Notes: a model not told the origin generated them from the letters alone. Shown: positions 18,467 through 27,654, counted from the stretch's first letter. The stretch: 64,000 nucleotides of DNA from Thiothrix caldifontis (GCF_900107695.1 NZ_FNQP01000003.1:1-64000); one strand, 5' to 3'. Program-made: numbers and translations.

Positions 18467-19764
18467 TTGATAAAGCAGCGACACATGAAGCTGATGATGG
18501 GACTTTGCACACGGCAGTAGATGCTGTTGATCACCTCGGTAACGATGTTGGGTATGTTGCCCCACCAAAATCAACGGGGGCGCGTTTTGCCGTGTTTGTG
18601 TCTATTTTGGCACTCTCTTTCACTGCTATCGGTATTGCGGCGGGCTATAAGCATTGGCAGCGTATGAATGACAAAGCGCGTAGCAATGAGGCAGAAATTG
18701 CGACATTACGTGAACAGTTACAAAGTGTACCCACCAGCGATGCGCTGAATACTTTGCGGCAAGATTTGGGTGCTAAGACCGCGCAGGCATTAAGCAATAA
18801 TGATCAAGCACTTCAGGAAATGGCGCGGCTACAAAATCAAACCCGCCAATTTGCGGATACGGTGGCCTCACAAGTTGAGCAGGTCACGTTCTTGCAAGCT
18901 AAAATGCAGCAAAGTGCAACACCCGCCAGCGCTAATGAATGGCAAATTACGGAAGTCGAGTTTCTGCTGCAATTGGCCGGGCGGCAATTGCATTTGGCGC
19001 AAGATGTGCGTACTGCGATTACTGCTTTGAAAGAAGCGGATGGTTTGCTAGCAAAAGTGGGTTCGGTTAATTACTTGACGGTACGTCAACAGATTGCACG
19101 GGATATTTCTGCTTTAGAAGCTGTGCCTGTCCCTGATATTGTGGGCGTTTCCCAACGTATTAATGCGCTGATGCTGGGTTTAAAACCCTTACCAGCCTTG
19201 AGTTCGACACCTGTTGCGGGAGAATCAGTGACCCTGACTGATACGACTGAGGCGGATGTGACCGGTAATTCTTTGTGGGCAGACTACAAGCGTAAAGCCT
19301 TGGAAACCCTCAACGAGGCGATTGTAATCCGTCAACACGACAAGCCCTTGCAAATGCAATTGGATGCGGATGCGCGATTACATTTGTTCCAACTTTTGCA
19401 ACTGCGGCTCGAAAATCTACGTTTATTGGTGCTTCAGCGTGATCATGTGGGATTTCGTGCCCAATTGGCATTGATTCAGGAAACGCTGAGTGAGTATTAC
19501 CCGTCTGATCAGGCTAAATCGGTATTGGCTGAGTTGGATGACATCGGTAAGTTGGAGTTACAACCGGTTATCCCGGATATTTCTGCCAGCCTCAAGCAAT
19601 TGGAAAGTGCACGTCATGCGGAAGCCTCTAGGGTGATACAGGAAGCTGAAAGTAATAATGCTGAGACCACAGCGGTGGATACGGGGGATGAGGAGGCTAG
19701 CAAAGCAGCGAAACCTGCAAAAACCACGGACAAGGCTAAACCAGAGGGAGGCAAACGCGAATGA
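18463..19764 (+). CDS. hemX: HemX membrane protein (uroporphyrinogen-III C-methyltransferase-like by name only)
   Basis: A short cytoplasmic N-terminus is followed by one membrane anchor (RFAVFVSILALSFTAIGIAA, about residues 48-68), a coiled coil and a large periplasmic helical domain containing WQITEVEFLLQLAGRQLHLAQD, typical of HemX. It has no SAM-binding motif, so the database name is misleading. The function is unknown; it is thought to help organise tetrapyrrole synthesis at the membrane. ATG 18463 overlaps the hemD stop (ATGA). The Lys/Glu/Ala-rich C-terminal tail looks unstructured. Confidence 0.92.
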   Translation: MIDKAATHEADDGTLHTAVDAVDHLGNDVGYVAPPKSTGARFAVFVSILALSFTAIGIAAGYKHWQRMNDKARSNEAEIATLREQLQSVPTSDALNTLRQDLGAKTAQALSNNDQALQEMARLQNQTRQFADTVASQVEQVTFLQAKMQQSATPASANEWQITEVEFLLQLAGRQLHLAQDVRTAITALKEADGLLAKVGSVNYLTVRQQIARDISALEAVPVPDIVGVSQRINALMLGLKPLPALSSTPVAGESVTLTDTTEADVTGNSLWADYKRKALETLNEAIVIRQHDKPLQMQLDADARLHLFQLLQLRLENLRLLVLQRDHVGFRAQLALIQETLSEYYPSDQAKSVLAELDDIGKLELQPVIPDISASLKQLESARHAEASRVIQEAESNNAETTAVDTGDEEASKAAKPAKTTDKAKPEGGKRE

Positions 19765-21038
19765 TGTTTTACCTGATCGTGTTGCTGATCCTGATCGCTC
19801 TGATCGTGTGGATGGGGCAACTGGTATTATCAAACCCTGGCATCGCCACCATTACGTGGGGGGTGTGGAGTTTCGAGATGAAGACTGCCACGTTGGCAGC
19901 TTTAGTTCTGTTGGCGTGTGTGAGTTTTTACCTGTTGGTTAGTTTGCTGCGTCACGGCTTTGGAATGCGTCGCAGCTTCAGCCGGTTTCGTGCTGCACGT
20001 TTGGGGAGCAAGGCTAACCGGGCGCTAACCCAAGGGCTGATTCAGTTAACGGAAGGTCATTGGGATAAAGCAGAAAAATTGTTGGTGGATCATGCACCTT
20101 ACAGCGATACACCGTTGCTGAATTACTTGGCGGCAGCAAGGGCGGCGCACATGCGTGAAGCTTATGAACGCCGGGATGAGTTGCTCAAACAAGCGATTGA
20201 AAGTGATAGTAAAGCCAATGTTGCGGTGGGTGTTTCGCAAGCTGAAATGCAATTCGGTAGTGGGCAGCTAGAACAAGCACACGCTACCTTAGTGCGTTTG
20301 CGCGATCTCTCCCCTAAGCATCCTTATGTGCTGAAGTTGCTGGCTAAGGTATTGTATCGGCAAGAAAACTGGGATGCTTTATTGGGTTTGTTGCCCGATT
20401 TAGCTAAACAAAACTTGTTGAAAAATGACGACATGAGCAAAGTTCAAGGTGCAACCTTGAAAGCCATGTTTCAGCATTATGCTAAGGCAGGGCAGACCGA
20501 TAAGCTACAGGCCATGTGGAAAAAACTACCAGCCCTGATTCGCGAAAATCACGAAGCTATTTTGCTCTATGCCAAAGCTTTACACACCGCAGGGGATGAT
20601 TTGGCATGTAATAGCTTTATCAGTAGCATTCTGAACAAACGTTGGGATGATGGTTTGGCCGATTTGTACGGGCGTATTCAGCATCACAGTCTTGGCAATA
20701 CCATCCAACAAGCAGAAAAGTGGCAACTCAGTCAACCTGAGAACAACCCTGCATTGCTGTTGCTGTTAGCACGCTTATATAACCAGCAAAAATTATGGGG
20801 AATGGCAAAAAGCTATTACGAAGCCAGTCTTAATCAAGCACCAAGTAGAGAGGGCTATTTGGAGTTGGCAGAATTGTTGGAAACCATGAAAGAGCCGGAA
20901 AATGCGCAACGCTGTTACCGCATGGGATTGCGTTATTGCATCCGTAGTGAGGGTGAAAAGCTAAATTTAACCCCAACGCAACGTCCGCAGGTCAACCCGC
21001 AGACGCCGCCAGCACTAACGCCTTATAACGGTTTATAA
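19761..21038 (+). CDS. hemY: HemY, TPR-containing inner-membrane protein
   Basis: 425 residues. Two N-terminal membrane segments (about 2-22 and 38-62) are followed by tetratricopeptide-like repeats to about residue 400. The proteobacterial HemY is not the Gram-positive protoporphyrinogen oxidase of the same name; it is thought to coordinate haem-pathway enzymes. ATGA overlap with hemX. The C-terminus is proline-rich (TPTQRPQVNPQTPPALTP). Its stop overlaps the stop of the convergent malic enzyme gene by 6 bases, leaving no room for a separate terminator. Confidence 0.92.
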   Translation: MMFYLIVLLILIALIVWMGQLVLSNPGIATITWGVWSFEMKTATLAALVLLACVSFYLLVSLLRHGFGMRRSFSRFRAARLGSKANRALTQGLIQLTEGHWDKAEKLLVDHAPYSDTPLLNYLAAARAAHMREAYERRDELLKQAIESDSKANVAVGVSQAEMQFGSGQLEQAHATLVRLRDLSPKHPYVLKLLAKVLYRQENWDALLGLLPDLAKQNLLKNDDMSKVQGATLKAMFQHYAKAGQTDKLQAMWKKLPALIRENHEAILLYAKALHTAGDDLACNSFISSILNKRWDDGLADLYGRIQHHSLGNTIQQAEKWQLSQPENNPALLLLLARLYNQQKLWGMAKSYYEASLNQAPSREGYLELAELLETMKEPENAQRCYRMGLRYCIRSEGEKLNLTPTQRPQVNPQTPPALTPYNGL

Positions 21039-22256
21039 GGGAAGACGTGCAACACCACTGTCAATCGCTGCTTGGGCGACGGCAATGGGTACACGTTCGC
21101 GTAAGCGCAGGTCAAAAGGTTTAGGAATGATGTAATCTTTTCCAAACGTTAACGATGCTAAGCCGTAAGCATCTAGTACATCTTGGGGGACAGGTTCACG
21201 TGCTAATGCAGCTAAGGTGTATACGGCTGCTTTGAGCATGTCGATATTGATGCAGCGAGCACGCACATCTAACGCACCCCGGAACAGGAACGGGAAACCG
21301 AGTACATTGTTGATTTGGTTAGGGTGATCGCTGCGTCCGGTTGCCATAATCAAGTCACTGCGTAGTGCCAAGGCTACGTTTGGATTAATTTCTGGGTCAG
21401 GATTAGACAACGCGAACACAATCGGGTTAGCTGCCATGCTATTGAGCATCTCAATACTCATGATGTCGGGGCCAGACAAACCGATGAACACATCCGCACC
21501 TTGACACGCATCCGCCAGCGTATGCTTGTCGGTATCCACCGCATAATCCCGTTTGAAAGTGTTCAAATCCGTGCGCCCGGTATGCAATACACCTTTGCTA
21601 TCCACCATCAACAGCTTTTGCTTGTTCGCCCCTAATGCTGCTAGCAAATTCATCGAGGCTATCCCCGCCGCGCCCGCACCGACGCACACGATGTTGACTT
21701 CTGCCAAGGTTTTGCCCTGAAGTTCCAGCGCATTCATCAAACCCGCCGCAATAATGACTGCCGTGCCATGCTGATCGTCGTGAAATACGGGAATATCGAG
21801 CATCGCTTGTAAGCGCTTTTCGATCTCAAAACAGCGTGGTGCGGAAATATCTTCCAGATTAATCCCACCGAAAGTACCCGCAATGTTCTTCACCACGGTG
21901 ATGAACTCTTCCACATCTTGGGTGGCAACCTCAATATCAAAGACGTCGATGTCGGCAAAACGCTTGAATAACAGCCCCTTGCCTTCCATGACGGGTTTGC
22001 CAGCGAGTGCGCCGACATTGCCTAAGCCCAGCACCGCTGAGCCATCGGAAATGACGGCAACCAGATTGCCCTTGCCAGTGTAACGGTAGGCCGCTTCTGG
22101 GTCTTTGTGGATTTCGCGTACTGGTTCGGCAACGCCGGGTGAATAGGCTAAGGCCAAATCCCGTTGCGTTGCGGTTGGTTTGGTGATGTGGGTGGCAATT
22201 TTGCCGGGACGTGGTTCAGCGTGATATTTCAGCGCATCTTCTTTTAACGTAGACAT
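21033..22256 (-). CDS. NAD(P)-dependent malic enzyme, short form
   Basis: It decarboxylates malate to pyruvate with NAD(P). YSPGVAEPVREI, VISDGSAVLGLGNVGALAGKPVMEGKG and DDQHGTAVIIAAGLMNA are the malate-binding and catalytic motifs, and VCVGAGAAGIASMNLL is the Rossmann loop. The 407-residue protein ends after the enzyme domain, so it lacks the phosphotransacetylase-like tail of MaeB. Near the end, RSDHPNQINNVLGFPFLFRGALDVRA is conserved. Probably an anaplerotic or NADPH-supplying enzyme. Confidence 0.94.
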   Translation of the reverse strand: MSTLKEDALKYHAEPRPGKIATHITKPTATQRDLALAYSPGVAEPVREIHKDPEAAYRYTGKGNLVAVISDGSAVLGLGNVGALAGKPVMEGKGLLFKRFADIDVFDIEVATQDVEEFITVVKNIAGTFGGINLEDISAPRCFEIEKRLQAMLDIPVFHDDQHGTAVIIAAGLMNALELQGKTLAEVNIVCVGAGAAGIASMNLLAALGANKQKLLMVDSKGVLHTGRTDLNTFKRDYAVDTDKHTLADACQGADVFIGLSGPDIMSIEMLNSMAANPIVFALSNPDPEINPNVALALRSDLIMATGRSDHPNQINNVLGFPFLFRGALDVRARCINIDMLKAAVYTLAALAREPVPQDVLDAYGLASLTFGKDYIIPKPFDLRLRERVPIAVAQAAIDSGVARLPL

Positions 22257-22309
22257 GGTTCCTCCGCCTGCTGGGTTTAATGTATTGGGGCTAACTGTGT
22301 GCGGTAAGC

Positions 22310-23293
22310 TTATTGTATGGTCTTGAGTAACTGACCGGGGCGTGGTTCACCATTCGGGAACAGGCCGTTCAGTACACGCAAATGCATGGCTGGATTGTTG
22401 CTTAAGCGACTGGAGCGTGCGAGGTTATCGAATGTATCGCCGGGGCGTGCTGTGAGCAAGCGTACCTGTACAGTTTGTCCATTACCCAGAGGTAGGCGTA
22501 AACCTTCGATTTGCTGTAAGTAGGTTTCATGACCTGCGTCGCGTGTGCCAGTACCATAGCGCCGCGCCTGTCCGATCAGTTGCTGTAAGCGTAGGTCATT
22601 GTTGGGGTGAGTGGAAAACAGGTCACGATAAGGGTCTGAACTGCCGCCTTTGAATTGATCATAGGCTTGCAGCGTGGCAATCACATTGGCCATGTTGGCT
22701 GGATCGTAGCCAGCACGGGCGAGGTATTCAGCACCTAAGCCATCTGCGTCCAGTTCTTGGTTACGGCTGTAGTTGCTTAAGCCCAGTTCACCTAGGGTTC
22801 CGATGAGATCTTTATTGCCCAGTTTTTCACTGAGAACGCTGGTGACAATGCCGCCTACCACGCCCCAAGAGGCTTGACTGACGTTATGGCGAGCAGCAAC
22901 GTGACCGATTTCATGTCCGAGCACACCCGCCAGTTCTGCTTCGGAATTCAGATAAGCCATCAGGCCAGTGGTGATGTAGATGTAGCCACCGGGTAAGGCA
23001 AATGCATTGACGGCTGGGTCATCCAATACTGTAAAGGTAAACTGTAGATTGTTACGGTGGCTTTGTGCTGCCATTAACTGCCCAATACGATTGACATAAG
23101 CTTGTATAGCCGCATTTTGGTAAGGGGGCGTTTTAGCGAGAATTTCTCGGTGTGCTTGTTGCCCTGTCTGAATTTCTTCAGCCTCTGACATCAGGGAGAG
23201 TTGATTTTCACCTGAAACCGGGTTGGCAGAACAACCAGCCAGCAGTGTAGCACTGCTGAGGAGGATGCTGGTTACTAAGGTAGTTAGCCGCAT
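22310..23293 (-). CDS. M48-family metalloprotease, lipoprotein, with C-terminal LysM-like tail
   Basis: MRLTTLVTSILLSSATLLAGCS is a lipoprotein signal. The protease domain holds VLGHEIGHVAARH (zinc HExxH), and the third ligand glutamate lies in ELDADGLGAEYLARAGYDP. It resembles BepA/LoiP-type periplasmic proteases that check outer-membrane assembly. After residue ~260, RLLTARPGDTFDNLARSS to RPGQLLKTI looks like a degraded LysM or TPR-linked module. The start at 23293 is chosen because it has GGAG 8 bases upstream. The longer frame to 23317 would begin in the rpmE terminator. Confidence 0.9.
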   Translation of the reverse strand: MRLTTLVTSILLSSATLLAGCSANPVSGENQLSLMSEAEEIQTGQQAHREILAKTPPYQNAAIQAYVNRIGQLMAAQSHRNNLQFTFTVLDDPAVNAFALPGGYIYITTGLMAYLNSEAELAGVLGHEIGHVAARHNVSQASWGVVGGIVTSVLSEKLGNKDLIGTLGELGLSNYSRNQELDADGLGAEYLARAGYDPANMANVIATLQAYDQFKGGSSDPYRDLFSTHPNNDLRLQQLIGQARRYGTGTRDAGHETYLQQIEGLRLPLGNGQTVQVRLLTARPGDTFDNLARSSRLSNNPAMHLRVLNGLFPNGEPRPGQLLKTIQ

Positions 23294-23317
23294 ATTATCG
23301 TTCTCCGTCAAAAACAA

Positions 23318-23343
23318 AAAAGGCGCTCTAAAGAGCGCCTTTT
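23318..23343 (-). terminator. Intrinsic terminator downstream of rpmE2
   Basis: Arms AAAAGGCGCTC and GAGCGCCTTTT form an 11-bp stem with a 4-base loop. On the minus strand a T-rich tract (TTTTTTGTTTTTG) follows. It ends the L31 transcript 35 bases after its stop and separates it from the M48 protease gene. Confidence 0.9.
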
Positions 23344-23377
23344 AATGATGCATGATTCTGGAACAGTCTGCTAGGAC

Positions 23378-23629
23378 TTACTTGCCACCACGTGCATAAC
23401 GGCTCTTGAACTTGTCTACACGACCAGCCGTGGTGCTAACCGCTTGCTTGCCAGTGTAGAAAGGGTGAGATTGGCTGGAAACTTCCACTTTTACCAATGG
23501 GTATTCTTTGCCATCTTCCCAGGTGATATTTTCACGGGTATTGACCGTGGAGCGGGTCAGGAACGCGAAGCCGCTAGTCAGGTCTTGAAAGACGACTTCT
23601 CTGTAGTTAGGGTGAATGCCGGGCTTCAT
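23378..23629 (-). CDS. rpmE2: 50S ribosomal protein L31, type B (zinc-independent)
   Basis: 83 residues; [16 protein letters not shown] and the C-terminal [11 protein letters not shown] are typical of L31. The CxxC zinc motif of type A is absent and the insertion typical of type B is present, so this is the cysteine-free paralogue that replaces zinc L31 during zinc shortage in many bacteria. It is followed by a strong terminator. If it is the only L31 in the genome it would be constitutive rather than zinc-regulated; I see no Zur-like dyad in the 52 bases upstream. Confidence 0.95.
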   Translation of the reverse strand: MKPGIHPNYREVVFQDLTSGFAFLTRSTVNTRENITWEDGKEYPLVKVEVSSQSHPFYTGKQAVSTTAGRVDKFKSRYARGGK

Positions 23630-23681
23630 GTTGAAATCCTCAAGTTATTCGGGTATATGCGAAAAGCGCAACATCTTAGCG

Positions 23682-24377
23682 TTATTGAATCGAAAGTTCA
23701 ATCTCGGCTTGCACATTCACTTGCAGGTTTTGTTTACCGCCTTCCAATGAGGGTGGTGCTGGTGCAGCATCGAGTGCCATTGCTGCCATCCGATACATCG
23801 GTGCTTGTGGTGATTCGCCTCCCAGTGCTTGCACGTCTAGGCGCACGATGCGGTATTCTGCGCGACCCATTCCGGCTTTGAGCTGGTCAGCCCGTTCCTT
23901 AAAATTTTTCAGGGCTTGGTCGATCAGGTTTTTTTCGGTTTCGGCTTTGACTTCAGGGGAAACACTGTAGTGAATACCTTCGATACGCAATTTTTCCTGC
24001 AATTTACCTAGCAGGCCACTGAGGATTTTACTGTCTTTACTTTTTAGCTGGATGTTTTGGCGTACTTGCCAGCCCGTGACCCGCCCATCAGTGTACACCG
24101 GGTTAGTGATGTAGTTTAGGGTACTGCTGTCTACCGCAGTTTCTTGTTTGGCGAGGTCTAGTGCCCAAGTGATCGTTTGATTAATGCTATCAGCCATCGC
24201 TGCGGTGTCTTGCCCTTGTTGCTCGGCGTAAAGTATCGCGGTCAGCATATCGTTAGGCACTTCTTTTTCTGCAATAACAGCAAAAGCCATACGGTCGTAA
24301 ACGGTGGGGGGTTCAGCAATAGCGTTACTGCTGAGTGCAGAGAATGAAAGCAAAACCGCAGCGACTAGCTGTTTCAT
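23682..24377 (-). CDS. SIMPL-domain (DUF541) exported protein
   Basis: A signal peptide ends near SNAIAEPP (residue ~22). The rest has the SIMPL layout: AFAVIAEKEVPNDMLTAILYAEQQG, a central VTGWQVRQNIQLKSKD segment and a C-terminal QVNVQAEIELSI strand, as in the YggE/BP26 group. These periplasmic proteins form ring-like channels or are linked to oxidative stress; the exact role is unclear. Its ATG overlaps the fabA stop (TAATG), so the two are translationally coupled. Confidence 0.85.
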   Translation of the reverse strand: MKQLVAAVLLSFSALSSNAIAEPPTVYDRMAFAVIAEKEVPNDMLTAILYAEQQGQDTAAMADSINQTITWALDLAKQETAVDSSTLNYITNPVYTDGRVTGWQVRQNIQLKSKDSKILSGLLGKLQEKLRIEGIHYSVSPEVKAETEKNLIDQALKNFKERADQLKAGMGRAEYRIVRLDVQALGGESPQAPMYRMAAMALDAAPAPPSLEGGKQNLQVNVQAEIELSIQ

Positions 24378-24892
24378 TAGAAATTATCCGTTGACGTGAA
24401 TAGACCAACACGTAAGTCCTTGGCTGTGTAAATTTCACGCCCATCAACTTCCATGCTGCCATTACCAATGCCCATTACCAGTTTGCGAGTAATGACCCGG
24501 GTTAATTCAATTTTATAGGTTACTTTCTTGGCTTTTGGGAGTACTTGACCGAAGAATTTTACCTCACCTACGCCCAGTGCCCGCCCATGACCGGGGTTGC
24601 CAAGCCAAGCTAGGTAAAAACCGATGATTTGCCACATGGCATCCAGACCTAAGCAACCGGGCATCACTGGGTCGCCGGGGAAATGGCAATCGAAAAACCA
24701 CAGATCCGGAGTAATATCCAGTTCTGCCAAAATGTGGCCTTTGCCATGTGCACCACCGTTATCGCTGATTTCGACGATACGATCCATCATTAACATATTG
24801 GGGACTGGCAATTGCGCATTGCCGGGGCCGAACATTTCGCCACGACCACATTGCAGGAGTTCTTCACGGGTAAAACTGGATTGTCTGGACAT
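24377..24892 (-). CDS. fabA: 3-hydroxydecanoyl-ACP dehydratase / isomerase
   Basis: It dehydrates 3-hydroxydecanoyl-ACP and isomerises trans-2 to cis-3-decenoyl-ACP, the branch point of anaerobic unsaturated fatty-acid synthesis. It is a hot-dog fold protein of 171 residues. The catalytic His is in [20 protein letters not shown], and the Asp is in that segment (LGLDAMWQ). [15 protein letters not shown] and the C-terminal KDLRVGLF are conserved. The usual partner fabB is not adjacent here; a SIMPL gene follows instead. Confidence 0.97.
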   Translation of the reverse strand: MSRQSSFTREELLQCGRGEMFGPGNAQLPVPNMLMMDRIVEISDNGGAHGKGHILAELDITPDLWFFDCHFPGDPVMPGCLGLDAMWQIIGFYLAWLGNPGHGRALGVGEVKFFGQVLPKAKKVTYKIELTRVITRKLVMGIGNGSMEVDGREIYTAKDLRVGLFTSTDNF

Positions 24893-24942
24893 AATGCAAG
24901 CTCAAGAGTGTCATAAAGCGGAAGATTGTAACGGAATCTGTC

Positions 24943-25800
24943 TCAGAAAGCATAATCAGCTACCAAGCCGATGAAAATAGCCATGCCCAGCCAGTGGTTG
25001 TTGAGGAAAGCTTGTAAACTGGGTTGTGGTTCCCGATGACGAATCAACCATTGCTGGTAAGCGGAGAGTCCGCAAGCGACTAACCAGCCTAGCCAATACC
25101 ACAGGCCGAGTTCCGCTAGAATACCCACTACCATGAGCAATAACAGGGTCAATATTTGCAAGATGCCGATGATCAAACGGTCATGCTCGCCAAACAGAAT
25201 GGCGCTGGACTTAACTCCAATTTTCACATCATCTTCACGGTCGCACATGGCATACATGGTGTCATATGCGGTTGTCCACAGCAGTGCAGCTAAGAATAAT
25301 AGCCAAGCAACCAAGGGCGGCATTGTGCCGGTGGTGGCGGTAAAAGCCATAGGAATTGCCCAAGCAAACGCAGCGCCCAAATGTACTTGCGGCAAATGGT
25401 GAAAGCGTTTCATAAAAGGGTAAGTCGCTGCCAGCAACACGGCAACCACTGACAGTGCGATAGTTAACCCATTAAGCAATAAAGCCAGTGCGAAAGCCAG
25501 TAAGCTTAATACGGCAAAAACGCCTAATGCTTCATTTGGTGAAAGATGTCCGGCAGCAAGCGGGCGGGCTTTGGTACGGGCAACGTGGGGATCAACGTCG
25601 CGGTCTGCATAGTCATTAATGGCACAACCGGCTGAACGCATTAAGACGACTCCGGCAATGAATACTAAAAGTATGGTCAGATTGGGTACACCTTCTGCCG
25701 CTATCCACAACGCCCAGAGGGTCGGCCATAGTAAGAGGTAGATGCCAATAGGCCGATCCAGCCTCACCAAATGCGCATAATGGCGCAGCTTTGTCATCAT
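24943..25800 (-). CDS. ubiA: 4-hydroxybenzoate polyprenyltransferase
   Basis: This membrane prenyltransferase attaches the polyprenyl tail to 4-hydroxybenzoate in ubiquinone synthesis. [18 protein letters not shown] is the N-terminal signature, [20 protein letters not shown] is the first Asp-rich motif (NDxxDxxxD) and [18 protein letters not shown] is the second. Seven to nine hydrophobic segments. The ATG overlaps the TGA of the ferredoxin gene upstream (ATGA). A second ATG follows immediately and is equally plausible. Confidence 0.95.
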   Translation of the reverse strand: MMTKLRHYAHLVRLDRPIGIYLLLWPTLWALWIAAEGVPNLTILLVFIAGVVLMRSAGCAINDYADRDVDPHVARTKARPLAAGHLSPNEALGVFAVLSLLAFALALLLNGLTIALSVVAVLLAATYPFMKRFHHLPQVHLGAAFAWAIPMAFTATTGTMPPLVAWLLFLAALLWTTAYDTMYAMCDREDDVKIGVKSSAILFGEHDRLIIGILQILTLLLLMVVGILAELGLWYWLGWLVACGLSAYQQWLIRHREPQPSLQAFLNNHWLGMAIFIGLVADYAF

Positions 25801-26114
25801 TGTGGATCAAGCATCAGGCGTTTGACGGGCTTGTCGTGTTGCAAGTGACTTTCGATAATTTCGTCAATATCTTCTTGATCGACATAGGTGTACCAGATAG
25901 CTTCAGGGTACACGACGATAACCGGGCCTTCGGCGCAACGGTTCAGGCAGCCAGCAGCGTTAATTCGCGACTTGCCGTCTTTGTGCAAACCTAACGCTTT
26001 AGTGCGTTGCTTGGCATAATCACGCATGGCTTGGGCATCAAACTGAGCGCAACAGGATTCGCCATCCGCGCGTTGATTGGTGCAAAAAAAGACATGATAT
26101 TGATAGTAGCTCAT
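25797..26114 (-). CDS. Thioredoxin-like [2Fe-2S] ferredoxin
   Basis: 105 residues with C11, C21/C22, C56 and C60 ([23 protein letters not shown]), the cluster pattern of thioredoxin-fold ferredoxins related to NuoE. The text [23 protein letters not shown] is typical of the short stand-alone version found near ubiA or in cobalamin regions. It is an electron carrier of unknown partner. The stop overlaps the ubiA start. Confidence 0.88.
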   Translation of the reverse strand: MSYYQYHVFFCTNQRADGESCCAQFDAQAMRDYAKQRTKALGLHKDGKSRINAAGCLNRCAEGPVIVVYPEAIWYTYVDQEDIDEIIESHLQHDKPVKRLMLDPQ

Positions 26115-26177
26115 GGGTCATTGCTTGCCTAAAGAACAGAGGTTCATTATGCCAGAGGTGTCCATACCCACAAAATA

Positions 26178-26204
26178 AAACAGGGTGGAAAATCCACCCT
26201 GTTT
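26178..26204 (-). terminator. Intrinsic terminator of the small lipoprotein gene
   Basis: Arms AAACAGGGTGGA and TCCACCCTGTTT form a perfect 12-bp stem with a 3-base loop. On the minus strand the tract TTTTATTTTG follows. It lies 28 bases after the lipoprotein stop. Confidence 0.9.
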
Positions 26205-26231
26205 CGTATCTATTCGCCTAACGGCTAATGA

Positions 26232-26426
26232 TCACTTTGGTGCAGCAGGTGCAGCTTGGTCAGCAGCAGGTGCTGCTGGAGCAGCTTGTGCAGGTGCAGT
26301 TTGGTCAGCGGCAGGTGCAGTTTGAGCAGCAGCATCAGCTTTAGGTGCTTCAGCAGCTTTTTCACCACAAGCAGTCAGAGCGAAAGCAGCCAGCAAAGCA
26401 GCGATCAGTACACGGTATTGAGTCAT
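26232..26426 (-). CDS. Small Ala/Pro-rich lipoprotein
   Basis: 65 residues: MTQYRVLIAALLAAFALTACGEK is a lipoprotein signal with lipobox LTAC, and everything after it is low-complexity Ala, Pro, Asp and Gln in AADQTAPAQ/AAPAAP repeats. The start at 26426 is set by GGAGATAAAACA; the longer frame adds 17 residues before the signal peptide and is unlikely. Its own strong terminator suggests a highly expressed short transcript. Such proteins can act as envelope spacers; the function is unknown. Confidence 0.8.
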   Translation of the reverse strand: MTQYRVLIAALLAAFALTACGEKAAEAPKADAAAQTAPAADQTAPAQAAPAAPAADQAAPAAPK

Positions 26427-26634
26427 TGTTTTATCTCCACAAAAGTTGACTTGAAAAAAGTTAAGTGCTGAACGCATTTTGTGCGAACTAACACCCGGTG
26501 ACCTTCATGATTCCTTGAATGTCACCTTTCTATATGTGCAATCCTTGCTTACCCTTGATGGGTATTCCTACGTTGCTAAGCGTAGCACTGTTTTAAACTT
26601 TGTGTATAAGTTTTTAATAAAATAGCGATATTGC

Positions 26635-26997
26635 TTATTGGGTATCAGAAGTATTGTTCAGGCTGGCAAGCACACCGTTAACTTCAGCACCTTCGTCCAT
26701 TTGTATCTCAACATAATGGATATTGCCATTAATTTTAGCAGTAGACTTCAGTGAAATACGGCGAGAGACGAATATATCGCCACAAATAGTGCCTGAAACA
26801 ACCACTAAGGGGGCGCGTATTTCACCGATTACTTCGCTGTCACTCTGAATGTACAGCGCTGCTCGTGAATCCATGGGGGCAATAATGTTGCCATTAATTT
26901 TCCCATGAACATATAAATTATTCTGAAAGGCAATGTTGCCAATAATTTCCAGGTCTTTTTCCAGCAGCGAAGCTGAAGAGGTATTTCTGGTTGTCAT
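26635..26997 (-). CDS. Bactofilin
   Basis: 120 residues. The central beta-helix repeats show as regularly spaced glycines and hydrophobic pairs (IIGNIAFQNNLYVHGKINGNI, then VVVSGTICGDIFVSRRISL), with unstructured ends. Bactofilins polymerise without nucleotide into filaments that place cell-wall enzymes, polar proteins or stalks. It lies next to a membrane/coiled-coil protein and a cluster with GTPase, roadblock and FimV-type genes, which fits a role in cell organisation. Confidence 0.88.
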   Translation of the reverse strand: MTTRNTSSASLLEKDLEIIGNIAFQNNLYVHGKINGNIIAPMDSRAALYIQSDSEVIGEIRAPLVVVSGTICGDIFVSRRISLKSTAKINGNIHYVEIQMDEGAEVNGVLASLNNTSDTQ

Positions 26998-27072
26998 GTA
27001 TTTATCGTATTTATTGAGGTCGGAAAATCAAGATAATTAAGTCAAGAATAGTAGCAGGTGTTAAACAAAACA

Positions 27073-27468
27073 TCATGCATTATTGCGCTGATCGCGTAGT
27101 TGTTCTAACTCCTGTTCTAGCACCGCAATAGTATCATCACGCATTTGCAAGTCTTCCATCAGGGCTTCTAGACGAATTTCATAGGTTTCTAGGCGTTCCA
27201 GCACGTTATCATCGTGTTGTGTACTGTTGTCTAAGCGTGCATTTAATTTCTCAGCACGTTCTTCGGTTTCTTTCAAGTCACGTCTTAACGTTGCATTTTC
27301 ACGGTGGCATTGTTCCAAGCGAAACCGTGCATCGAAAGGATTATCAGATGTTTCTTGGGGTAACGTGGGTGATTGTTTTATTTTATTGGCAACCCACCAG
27401 CCAATCGCCACGCCGATAAAAATAGCTAGGGTTAATAAGAAAGCAATTTGTATGGTTAGGTAAAACAT
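27073..27468 (-). CDS. Membrane-anchored coiled-coil protein (paralogue of the protein at 34676)
   Basis: 131 residues. The N-terminal membrane segment (residues ~2-29, FYLTIQIAFLLTLAIFIGVAIG) is followed by WWVANKIK and a long charged coiled coil (about 50-130) with heptad-like Leu/Glu spacing. The first 30 residues closely resemble those of the 220-residue protein at 34676, at the other end of this cluster. No enzymatic motif. It could be a scaffold or adaptor at the membrane. Confidence 0.75.
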   Translation of the reverse strand: MFYLTIQIAFLLTLAIFIGVAIGWWVANKIKQSPTLPQETSDNPFDARFRLEQCHRENATLRRDLKETEERAEKLNARLDNSTQHDDNVLERLETYEIRLEALMEDLQMRDDTIAVLEQELEQLRDQRNNA

Positions 27469-27544
27469 CGGCTCCCTCTCACCTTAAATTACCGGACTAT
27501 CCTATTGTAGCAGTCTCACGTTAATAGAAAACTTCACCTTTCAT

Positions 27545-27562
27545 CAGAAAAATATTTTTCTG
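27545..27562. promoter_or_regulatory. Perfect 18-bp AT-rich palindrome between divergent genes
   Basis: CAGAAAAATATTTTTCTG is fully self-complementary. It sits 77 bases upstream of the gene at 27073-27468 and 92 bases upstream of the gene starting at 27655, so it could be an operator serving both. A TATACT-like -10 element lies about 50 bases further toward the right-hand gene. Confidence 0.4.
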
Positions 27563-27654
27563 GAGCGCTTATAGACTATGATTAAAAAGTCTTCTAGTAT
27601 CCTGAAAGAATATACTATAAACCATTGTTGAGTGTTTGGTGTGACCCTAAAATT

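Noticed and set aside
23293-23317. Eight-residue N-terminal extension of the M48 protease (start 23317)
   Set aside because: It would begin at the rpmE terminator stem, has no ribosome site and would place extra residues ahead of a clean lipoprotein signal.
23630-23681. Search for a Zur box upstream of rpmE2
   Set aside because: No dyad resembling the gammaproteobacterial Zur box was found in the 52 bases.
26232-26330. Repeats of Ala/Pro codons as a possible DNA repeat or CRISPR-like array
   Set aside because: They are low-complexity codons within the small lipoprotein; spacing is irregular and there are no spacers.
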